Positions 1 to 5,010 of a stretch of 5,801 nucleotides of DNA are shown here, one piece after another (position 1 is the first letter of the stretch; each line of letters starts with the position of its first letter). The notes under the pieces were generated by a model. The model was given only the letters and a program-made list of their open reading frames with translations. It was not told where the DNA came from and did no database searches. The DNA comes from CAYNKA01 sp964397655 (GTDB taxonomy: Bacteria; Spirochaetota; Spirochaetia; DTKZ01), in contig CAYNKA010000033.1 in the NCBI GenBank assembly GCA_964397655.1, forward strand, positions 1 through 5,801, read 5' to 3'. The translations under genes and the position numbers were made by a program.

Positions 1-561
1 TCGTTCGTGAACGACCTCCTCGACACCATCCTCGAGGCCCAGATCCGCCTCGCCGTGAACGCGGTCCGTGCCGGAGCCGACATCATCATCGAAACCGACG
101 ATTACGCCTTCAACAACGGGCCGCTCATGTCCCCCGAGACCTTCGACGAGTTCATTACCCCGAGGCTGTCCCGGATCACGGCGGCCGTACACCGCGAGGG
201 CGGGTACTTCCTCAAGCATACCGACGGCAACATCATGAAGATCATGAACTCCTTCCTGGAGGCGGGGATCGACGGCCTCCAGTCCATCGATCCAATCGCG
301 GGAATGGACATGGGAGTGATGAAGGCGGAATACGGGAAGCGGTTGTCGCTCTGGGGAAACATCGACTGCGGCAATCTGCTGAAGGACGGGACTTCTGACG
401 ACGTTCGGAACGCGGTCCGAGACTGCATCAGGAAGGGGGCGCCGGGCGGAGGCTTCGTCCTCATGTCGAGCAACAGCATCCCCTACTCGGCCAAGCCGGA
501 GAACTACGCGGCCCTCCTCGAAGCGGCCCGGGAATTCGGCGCATATCCCGTAGGAGGGTGA
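1..561 (+). CDS. Uroporphyrinogen decarboxylase-family (MtaA/corrinoid methyltransferase-like) protein, 3' part
   Basis: This is the C-terminal 186 residues of a protein whose start lies left of the window. The frame is open from base 1, so the GTG at 7 is an internal Val rather than a supported start. Family members run about 340-370 residues, so roughly half is present. Visible URO-D/methyltransferase-fold landmarks are 'NNGPLMSPETFDEF' (residues 38-51 of the fragment), the strand-end motif 'KHTDGN' (72-77), 'GIDGLQSIDP' (89-98), 'LWGNIDC' (117-123) and 'SSNSIP' (156-161), ending in the typical 'EFGAYP'. Relatives include uroporphyrinogen III decarboxylase and methylcobalamin:thiol methyltransferases such as MtaA. 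The MtaA zinc motif is not intact: the His is present (H73), but the expected Cys two residues on is D75 and the later Cys position appears to be N158. True heme-pathway HemE is therefore unlikely, and the substrate is unknown. It is followed 84 nt later by TRAP transporter genes on the same strand, probably in one operon. Confidence 0.88.
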   Translation, partial: SFVNDLLDTILEAQIRLAVNAVRAGADIIIETDDYAFNNGPLMSPETFDEFITPRLSRITAAVHREGGYFLKHTDGNIMKIMNSFLEAGIDGLQSIDPIAGMDMGVMKAEYGKRLSLWGNIDCGNLLKDGTSDDVRNAVRDCIRKGAPGGGFVLMSSNSIPYSAKPENYAALLEAAREFGAYPVGG

Positions 562-570
562 CGGGAGTCG

Positions 571-584
571 CCCCCCCTCCCCCC
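571..584 (+). repeat. Interrupted poly-C tract in the URO-D/dctP intergenic gap
   Basis: Seven C's, one T and six C's follow the URO-D-like stop codon by about ten bases. The rest of the 84-nt gap (562-645) shows no clear promoter or hairpin terminator, which fits read-through transcription into the TRAP genes. The gap ends with AAGGAG at 634-639, six bases before the dctP ATG. The tract could be slippage-prone, but nothing shows that it has a function. Confidence 0.5.
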
Positions 585-645
585 GATAGAAGCGAATCAG
601 CCCGAGACAGGTTGAACATATTTTCCGAATGAAAAGGAGAGAAAC

Positions 646-1650
646 ATGAAAAAGTTGGTATCGATGTCGGTGTTGCTGTTTTCAGCGGCAGCGCTTCTTC
701 TCGCGGGAGGAAGTTCGGAGAAGAAGGCGGACGGGTCCAAGCCGGTGAAGGAATTCAAGCTCGGCTACATCAACAGCCCCGTCGGCCCGATGCACGAAGC
801 GGCACTGAAATTCGGGGAGTACGTCAGGGAATCCACCAAAGGCCAGTACTCGGTGAAGGTGTATCCGAGCTCCCAGCTCGGGAACGAACGGGAACTCACC
901 GAGGCCGTCACCCTCGGGACCGTAGACATGACCCTTTCCGGCCCCACCCCCGTGTCCTGGTACATCCCCGAATACAGCATGGTCAACTGCCCCTTCATCT
1001 ACAAGGACCTCCAGCACTACATGAGGGTCTGGGACGGAGAAGTCGGCGCCTTCATCAAGAAGCTCCTTCTCGAGAAGAAGGGCCTCTACGTCCTCGACAA
1101 CTGGTACCGCGGTCCGCGCTACCTCACCGCCAACAAGGAGATCAAGACCCTCGACGACCTCAAGGGCCTCAAGATCCGCGTTCCCGAGGCCGAAATCACC
1201 CTCGAGGTCTGGAAGATCCTCGGAACCAACCCGACCCCGGTTCCGTTCAACGAACTCTACATGTCCCTGCAGCAGGGCGTGGTCGTGGCTCAGGAGAACC
1301 CCTTCGAAATGATCCAGACGGCGAGCCTCTACGACGTCCAGAAGTTCGTCATGAATACCCAGCACGTGGCCTCCCACTACATGCTCCTCATCGCCGACAA
1401 GCAGCTCAAGGGTCTTTCCGAGGATATCCAGAAGGCCATCAAGGAGAGCGCGGTCAAAGCCGGCGAGTTCCAGGACAAGCTCATGCTGGACAGCGAAGCC
1501 ACGATCCTGAAATTCCTGGAATCCAAAGGCATGAAATTCGTGGACATGGATCCGAAACCCTGGAAAGAGCTGGTCCTCAAGCAGATTCCGATCAAATTCG
1601 CCTCCAAGTACAAGATGGACATCTTCGAAAAGGTGATCAACACCAACTAG
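646..1650 (+). CDS. dctP: TRAP transporter solute-binding protein (DctP family)
   Basis: This 334-residue protein has the usual length and order of a DctP/TAXI-unrelated TRAP binding protein: a basic-hydrophobic signal peptide (about 1-22), then a two-lobe domain starting 'EFKLGYINSPVGPMHEAA'. Landmarks are 'YPSSQLGNERELTEAV' (73-88), 'GTVDMTLSGP' (91-100), 'NWYRGPRYLTA' (152-162), 'LKGLKIRVP' (172-180) with the conserved carboxylate-binding Arg at R178, and 'ELYMSLQQGVVVAQENP' (203-219). The usual family motif is GVVDGQENP or similar; here the Asp position is Val. Mature protein would bind an anionic solute, usually a carboxylate, in the periplasm and deliver it to the DctQM membrane complex encoded downstream. 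The leader ends 'LLLAGGSSEKK' with Gly where a lipobox would have Cys, so it is probably a secreted rather than lipid-anchored protein. The ATG start is fixed by AAGGAG at 634-639 and by the signal peptide starting there. The ligand cannot be assigned from sequence. Confidence 0.95.
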   Translation: MKKLVSMSVLLFSAAALLLAGGSSEKKADGSKPVKEFKLGYINSPVGPMHEAALKFGEYVRESTKGQYSVKVYPSSQLGNERELTEAVTLGTVDMTLSGPTPVSWYIPEYSMVNCPFIYKDLQHYMRVWDGEVGAFIKKLLLEKKGLYVLDNWYRGPRYLTANKEIKTLDDLKGLKIRVPEAEITLEVWKILGTNPTPVPFNELYMSLQQGVVVAQENPFEMIQTASLYDVQKFVMNTQHVASHYMLLIADKQLKGLSEDIQKAIKESAVKAGEFQDKLMLDSEATILKFLESKGMKFVDMDPKPWKELVLKQIPIKFASKYKMDIFEKVINTN

Positions 1651-1669
1651 AAGATTCGATCCGGGCCGA

Positions 1670-1691
1670 CGGACGGGGCACGCCCCGTCCG
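1670..1691 (+). other. Intercistronic GC hairpin between dctP and dctQ
   Basis: CGGACGGGG (1670-1678) and CCCCGTCCG (1683-1691) form a perfect 9-bp stem with a CACG loop, 19 nt after the dctP stop. The following bases are CCTCCTCCCGG, with no U-run, so a complete intrinsic terminator is unlikely. Such hairpins after binding-protein genes often protect the upstream mRNA segment from 3' exonucleases or partly attenuate transcription, raising binding protein relative to permease. That role is inferred here. Confidence 0.65.
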
Positions 1692-1734
1692 CCTCCTCCC
1701 GGTCTCCGCGGAACCCTCGGGGAAAGGTATTTTT

Positions 1735-2214
1735 ATGACAAGGAAAAGGCTGAAACCGCTCGATTATTTCGCCGCCCTGATGCTGTTCGGCATCGTGACG
1801 GTCGTCACGGGCCAGGTGATATGGCGTTACGTATTCAACAACTCGCTCTCGTGGTCGGAGGAACTCTCGAGATATCTTTTCGCCTGGCTGATCTTCGTGG
1901 GCGCATCCATAGCCGTCAAGGAAAACACCCACATCCGCGTCGACATCATTTTCAACCACCTGGACGCCGCGAGACGGCGGTATCTCGAGGTGTTTCTGCA
2001 CATCGTCACGCTGTTCGTGCAGTTGTACTTCCTCTACTTCACGGTCCAGTTCATCGTCAAGACCCACGGCACCTACAGCACCGCGATGGGAGTCCCGATG
2101 AATCTCTTCGTATACCCCTCGATCGCCGCAGGCTGCCTCGTGACGATCGTCTACTGCATCCTGGGGATAAGGCAGTCGATCCGCCGGTCCCCCGGCGAAG
2201 GCGCGAAGGAGTGA
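1735..2214 (+). CDS. dctQ: TRAP transporter small permease subunit (DctQ family)
   Basis: This 159-residue integral membrane protein has four predicted membrane spans at about 9-29, 45-62, 84-107 and 122-145, the standard DctQ topology and length. The family signature is clear: 'QVIWRYVFNNSLSWSEELSRYLFAW' spans 27-51, with W40 and the E42-E43 pair, followed by 'GASIAVKENTHIRVD' (56-70). DctQ packs against DctM and supports the elevator transport domain and docking of the loaded binding protein. The ATG at 1735 has GGAAAGG at 1721-1727, seven bases upstream. It lies 84 nt after dctP, with a hairpin in between, and 4 nt before dctM. The C-terminal tail is basic and hydrophilic ('RQSIRRSPGEGAKE'), consistent with a cytoplasmic end. 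Confidence 0.93.
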   Translation: MTRKRLKPLDYFAALMLFGIVTVVTGQVIWRYVFNNSLSWSEELSRYLFAWLIFVGASIAVKENTHIRVDIIFNHLDAARRRYLEVFLHIVTLFVQLYFLYFTVQFIVKTHGTYSTAMGVPMNLFVYPSIAAGCLVTIVYCILGIRQSIRRSPGEGAKE

Positions 2215-2221
2215 ACGAATG
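2206..2221 (+). promoter_or_regulatory. dctM ribosome-binding site embedded in the dctQ stop
   Basis: AAGGAG at 2206-2211 encodes the last two dctQ codons, and the dctM ATG begins seven bases after it. Only four bases (AACG) separate the dctQ TGA from the dctM ATG. This arrangement fixes the dctM start and suggests translational coupling, which would hold the two membrane subunits at matched levels. Confidence 0.75.
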
Positions 2222-3493
2222 ACGCTCATAGTTCTCGCTACCTTGTTCGTGATGTTCGCCGTCGGCCTGCCCATCGGCTACGCCATCGCCTTCAGCACCA
2301 TCGTCTACGTCATCCTCAATCCCGACACGATCAGCGGGCTCGCCCTCGTCCAGAGGACGCTCGTGGGGGCAGACTCCTTCATCTTTCTCGCCGTCCCCTG
2401 CTTCATGCTGGCCGGCGAGCTCATGAACGTAGGCGGGGTCACGAAACGGCTCATCGCCTTCGCGAAGGCCCTCATAGGCAGCATACGGGGAGGTCTCGCC
2501 TACGTCGTCGTTGTGGTGAACATGATCATGGCCGGCGTTTCCGGGTCATCGGTCGCGGACGCTGCCGCGGTCGGAACGATCATGATTCCGACGATGGTCG
2601 AACAGGGCTATTCCAAGCGGTTCGCCTGCGCGGTCAACGCCGTTTCGGGAACGATCGGGCCGATCATTCCTCCGAGCATCGGCTTCGTCATCTATGCCGG
2701 GATCACGAACATCTCGGTCGGAAAACTCTTTCTCGCGGGAGCAATTCCCGGGGTCATCATGGGGATCCTCCTGATGGGGGTCTGTTACATCGTGGCCCGC
2801 AGGAAAAAGCTTCCGCGCAGCGAGAAATCCTCGTTCGCCGAACTCGCGCGGAGCTTCAAGGACTCCTTCTTCGCACTGCTCATGCCCGTCATCATCCTCG
2901 GCGGCATCCTGACCGGGATCGTCACGCCGACCGAGGCTGCGGTCGTCGCGGTCATCTACGGCCTCATCATAGGGAAGTTTGTCTACCGGGAACTCGATTT
3001 GTCGACGCTGGTCGAAGTGTTCGCCTCATCGGCGAAGCAGTCGGCGCGCATGGTCCTCATCGTCTGCTTCGCGAACGCCTTCGGCTGGATCCTCACGTTC
3101 GAAGGACTTCCCGAGCTGATCGTCAACAGTTTCAGCGCGATAGCGGACAAGCCCTGGATCTTCCTCGTCTTCATCAATTTCGCACTGCTCGTGCTCGGCT
3201 GCTTCATGGAGGTCACGAGCATCCTCATCATCGTGACGCCTCTCCTCATCCCCGTCCTGCAGCGACTCCACATCGACATGGTCTATTTCGGCGTCGTCAT
3301 GCAGCTCAACCTCATGATCGGCCAGATGACCCCGCCCGTGGGCATGCTGCTCTTCGTGATCTGCGGCGTCGGCAAAATTTCCATGCAGGAGCTCGCCCGG
3401 GAATCCGTTCCCTTCCTGGTCGCCCTTCTCCTGGCCCTGGCGCTCATCACCTTCTTCCCGCAGATCTCGCTCCTTCTCCCTTCCCTGCTTTGA
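2219..3493 (+). CDS. dctM: TRAP transporter large permease subunit (DctM family)
   Basis: This 424-residue polytopic membrane protein matches the usual DctM length of about 425-430. It is the ion-coupled elevator-type transport subunit. Family motifs are visible in order: 'FIFLAVPCFMLAGELMN' (54-70), 'AGVSGSSVADAAAVGT' (105-120), 'GTIGPIIPPSIGFVIYA' (144-160), 'GIVTPTEAAVVAVIYG' (233-248), 'GCFMEVTSILIIVTP' (327-341) and 'LNLMIGQMTPPVGMLLFV' (363-380). The two helix-breaking segments, IIPPS and MTPPVG, are the internally repeated hairpin tips that form the substrate and Na+ sites in characterised TRAP transporters. The sequence between 'ARRKKLPRSEKSS' (193-205) and about 217 is a hydrophilic cytoplasmic loop. 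All core motifs look intact, so the transporter should be functional. It is the last gene of its operon, with a terminator-like hairpin 19 nt after the stop. Confidence 0.95.
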   Translation: MTLIVLATLFVMFAVGLPIGYAIAFSTIVYVILNPDTISGLALVQRTLVGADSFIFLAVPCFMLAGELMNVGGVTKRLIAFAKALIGSIRGGLAYVVVVVNMIMAGVSGSSVADAAAVGTIMIPTMVEQGYSKRFACAVNAVSGTIGPIIPPSIGFVIYAGITNISVGKLFLAGAIPGVIMGILLMGVCYIVARRKKLPRSEKSSFAELARSFKDSFFALLMPVIILGGILTGIVTPTEAAVVAVIYGLIIGKFVYRELDLSTLVEVFASSAKQSARMVLIVCFANAFGWILTFEGLPELIVNSFSAIADKPWIFLVFINFALLVLGCFMEVTSILIIVTPLLIPVLQRLHIDMVYFGVVMQLNLMIGQMTPPVGMLLFVICGVGKISMQELARESVPFLVALLLALALITFFPQISLLLPSLL

Positions 3494-3511
3494 ATTTTTC
3501 TTCCGGTAAGC

Positions 3512-3572
3512 GCCCCCGAAGAACCTTCGGGAATTTCGGGGGCCTTCGGAAAGGGCCGCCTTACTTTGTTTT
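3512..3572 (+). terminator. Terminator-like hairpin cluster after dctM
   Basis: GCCCCCGAA (3512-3520) pairs perfectly with TTCGGGGGC (3535-3543) as a 9-bp stem with a 14-nt loop. A competing compact hairpin, CCCGAAG/CTTCGGG (3515-3521 with 3525-3531, AAC loop), uses the same left arm. A third small stem, CCTT/AAGG (3543-3546 with 3551-3554), follows, and a T-rich run (TTACTTTGTTTT) begins at 3561. The position just downstream of the last TRAP gene supports termination. The T-run sits some distance from the main stem, so efficiency is uncertain. Confidence 0.55.
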
Positions 3573-3630
3573 CATGCCAAGTTTTCCGATTATTTCCGGA
3601 TATTTTCATATCCTTCATTTTCTTGGCATG
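3573..3630 (+). repeat. Nested inverted repeats in an AT-rich intergenic stretch
   Basis: CATGCCAAG (3573-3581) is the exact reverse complement of CTTGGCATG (3622-3630). Inside this 9-bp outer pair lies a second perfect inverted repeat, GGATAT (3598-3603) with ATATCC (3608-3613) and a TTTC loop. The stretch is far richer in A+T than the flanking genes. It sits between the dctM terminator and the promoter of the next operon, so it could be an operator region for that promoter or a folded 3' RNA of the TRAP transcript. No protein-coding content is supported. Confidence 0.6.
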
Positions 3631-3645
3631 TTTGTAAGCATATTC

Positions 3646-3655
3646 ATGATATCAT
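3646..3655 (+). promoter_or_regulatory. Perfect 10-bp palindrome, possible operator
   Basis: ATGATATCAT is a perfect palindrome centred about 40 bp upstream of the -35 box of the next operon, inside AT-rich DNA. Its position would suit an activator or other regulator. A 10-bp AT-rich palindrome can also occur by chance, so a binding role is speculative. Confidence 0.25.
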
Positions 3656-3690
3656 TTGTTAATTTTTGCCTTGTTTTGCAATAATTTTGA

Positions 3691-3719
3691 TTGACACCCG
3701 GTTTTCGATACCGTAAAAT
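3691..3719 (+). promoter_or_regulatory. Sigma-70-type promoter of the livK-like operon
   Basis: TTGACA (3691-3696) is a perfect -35 box. After exactly 17 bp comes TAAAAT (3714-3719), a five-of-six match to the -10 box. Transcription would start near 3726, leaving a leader of about 60 nt. The preceding 30 bases (3661-3690) are strongly A/T-rich with runs of T and AATAATTTT, resembling an UP element. This is the only convincing promoter in the window and marks the second operon as independently transcribed. Confidence 0.85.
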
Positions 3720-3733
3720 CATACCCATAACAT

Positions 3734-3753
3734 CCCCGCGAAGTTCCGCGGGG
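3734..3753 (+). other. 5'UTR hairpin of the livK-like transcript
   Basis: CCCCGCG (3734-3740) and CGCGGGG (3747-3753) form a perfect 7-bp GC stem with a 6-nt loop (AAGTTC). It lies just downstream of the predicted transcription start and about 18 nt before the Shine-Dalgarno sequence. With so short a leader it is more likely a 5' mRNA-stabilising element than a riboswitch. It has no following T-run and does not cover the ribosome-binding site. Confidence 0.6.
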
Positions 3754-3771
3754 AACGTACGAATCTTTCAC

Positions 3772-3779
3772 AAGGAGGT
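3772..3779 (+). promoter_or_regulatory. Very strong Shine-Dalgarno site for the livK-like gene
   Basis: AAGGAGGT is complementary to eight bases of the usual 16S rRNA tail (ACCTCCTT) and leaves six bases (ACATCC) before the ATG at 3786. It fixes the start codon. With the near-consensus promoter, it points to high expression of the binding protein. Confidence 0.85.
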
Positions 3780-3785
3780 ACATCC

Positions 3786-4931
3786 ATGAAAGGTCTCAAA
3801 TTCAAGACGATCATGGTCTTTCTTTTCATCGCCGCGTTGGCGTACGGCGGCGGCGAAGCGGAAAAGAAGGACAGCGGCCCCAAAACCATCAAGATCGCCC
3901 TCTCCGCCCCCTTCACGGGACTCGGATCGATCCTCGGCGACTACATCAAAGCCGGCGCGCTCCTCGCGGTGGACGAAATCAACGCAGCGGGAGGCGTCGC
4001 GGGAGGCAAATTCGACCTCGTCGTCTACGACGATCAGGCGAACGCGAGCACCGCGGCGACCGTGGTTCGTCGGGCCTTGTACGACGACAACGCGGTGGTC
4101 ATCTTCGGACCGAACATGAGCAGCGCCGTCATCGGCGTCCACACCCTCGCCCAGCAGGCCAAGAAGCCCATGCTCGTCGGAGCGACCTCTCCCTCCTTCC
4201 GCTACGACAAGGTGAAGAACGACTACCTCTTCCGTCTCCGCGCCGACGACGGCGTCAAGGTCGCTCAGCAGATCAAATACATCGTCGAGAAGGTCAAAGC
4301 CAAGAAGATAGGAGCCATCTACGGTTCGACGGATTACTGCACCTCGGCCCTCGCGGTGGCCAAGGAGACTCTCAAGAAATACAACCTGGACTTCGTAGCG
4401 ACCGAACAGATGAAGGAAGGCGACAAGGACGCGACTGGGCAGATCCTCAAGCTGAAGAACGCGGGGATCGACTGCCTCGTCGGCCTCACCCATGAGCCCG
4501 AGGCCGCGGTCGCGGTGAAGCAGGTCCGCCAGCTCAAGCTCGACGTTCCCATCGTAGGTTTCTCCGCATGGGGAGTCCCCGCCTTCACCGACCTCGCGGG
4601 AGACGCGGCTGTAGGCGTCATCTCGGTGCAGGGCTTCAATCCGGCCGATGCCGATCCCACGGTGAAGAAATTCGTGGACGCCTACAAGGCGAAATGGGGC
4701 AAGGAGCCGAGCGATCCGGCCCAGTGCTACTACGACGGCGTCTATCTCCTGAAAAAGGCCATCGAAACCGCGAATTCCACCGATCCCGTGAAGATCATGG
4801 AAGCCTTGAAAACGGTCGAATACACCGGAGTTCAGGGAAAGATGAAACGCGACGCCCTCAACAATTTCACCGACATCTGCTACATCTCCCAGTTCGACGG
4901 CAAGATCTGGAAAATCATCGACAAACTCTGA
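3786..4931 (+). CDS. livK: ABC transporter substrate-binding protein, branched-chain amino acid (LivK/HAAT) type
   Basis: This 381-residue periplasmic-binding-fold protein (Peripla_BP_6 type) has the usual length. A signal peptide covers about 1-22, ending 'AALAYGGGEAEKK', again with no lipobox Cys. The mature domain starts 'TIKIALSAPFTG' (34-45), followed by 'GALLAVDEINAAGGVAGGKFDLVVYDDQ' (residues 57-84), 'VIFGPNMSSAV' (105-115), 'KPMLVGATSPSF' (127-138), whose Ser/Thr residues are at the usual amino-acid-backbone binding position, 'KKIGAIYGSTDY' (173-184), 'VPIVGFSAWG' (254-263) and 'AQCYYDGVYLLKKAIE' (312-327). Such proteins bind Leu/Ile/Val, but close relatives bind other amino acids, amides, urea or aromatic acids, so the gene symbol is given by family and the ligand is not proven. 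It is the first gene of its own operon, with a strong promoter and Shine-Dalgarno site. Its LivH-like permease follows 79 nt downstream, past a stable hairpin. Confidence 0.93.
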   Translation: MKGLKFKTIMVFLFIAALAYGGGEAEKKDSGPKTIKIALSAPFTGLGSILGDYIKAGALLAVDEINAAGGVAGGKFDLVVYDDQANASTAATVVRRALYDDNAVVIFGPNMSSAVIGVHTLAQQAKKPMLVGATSPSFRYDKVKNDYLFRLRADDGVKVAQQIKYIVEKVKAKKIGAIYGSTDYCTSALAVAKETLKKYNLDFVATEQMKEGDKDATGQILKLKNAGIDCLVGLTHEPEAAVAVKQVRQLKLDVPIVGFSAWGVPAFTDLAGDAAVGVISVQGFNPADADPTVKKFVDAYKAKWGKEPSDPAQCYYDGVYLLKKAIETANSTDPVKIMEALKTVEYTGVQGKMKRDALNNFTDICYISQFDGKIWKIIDKL

Positions 4932-4953
4932 CGGCCTTCGTTCTTTGATTCGC

Positions 4954-4990
4954 GGAAGAGGCCCCGGGATACGGCCCGGGACCTCTTTCC
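4954..4990 (+). terminator. Long intercistronic hairpin after livK, partial terminator or mRNA-stabilising stem
   Basis: Arms 4954-4968 and 4975-4990 form about 14 base pairs. CCCGGG pairs with CCCGGG around an ATACGG loop, then there is one C-A mismatch, GAGG/CCTC and AA/TT pairs, a one-base bulge and a terminal GG/CC. There is no U-run beyond the stem, and the permease start lies only 20 nt further on, so full termination is unlikely. Its position between binding protein and permease matches stems that raise binding-protein levels by transcript protection or attenuation. Confidence 0.55.
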
Positions 4991-5010
4991 GGCATCGCGG
5001 CAGGAGAACT

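Noticed and set aside
613..641. Possible promoter starting TTGAAC before dctP
   Set aside because: A -10 box at 16-18 bp spacing would fall on the Shine-Dalgarno sequence (GGAGAG), which does not resemble TATAAT.
682..2274. Long open frame on the - strand (530 codons) opposite dctP and dctQ
   Set aside because: It lies opposite two clear TRAP genes with intact family motifs. Its translation is charged and low in complexity, as expected from the complement of GC-biased codons, and it matches no family I recognise.
3490..3684. Small + strand open frame of 64 codons after dctM
   Set aside because: It begins at a TTG overlapping the dctM stop, has no ribosome-binding site, and runs through the terminator hairpin and the inverted repeats. 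Its hydrophobic translation follows from the T-rich DNA.
3726..3785. Riboswitch or attenuator in the livK leader
   Set aside because: The predicted leader is only about 60 nt with a single simple hairpin. It has no alternative stem over the ribosome-binding site, no leader peptide and no T-run.
3768..4493. Open frame of 241 codons on the - strand opposite the livK-like gene
   Set aside because: It is a shadow of the livK-like coding frame. The translation is rich in D, E, V and R repeats with no recognisable domain.
4568..4948. Alternative-frame ORF inside the 3' half of the livK-like gene
   Set aside because: It overlaps a well-supported gene on the same strand in another frame. Its Arg/His/Gly-rich translation is typical of a shifted GC-rich frame.
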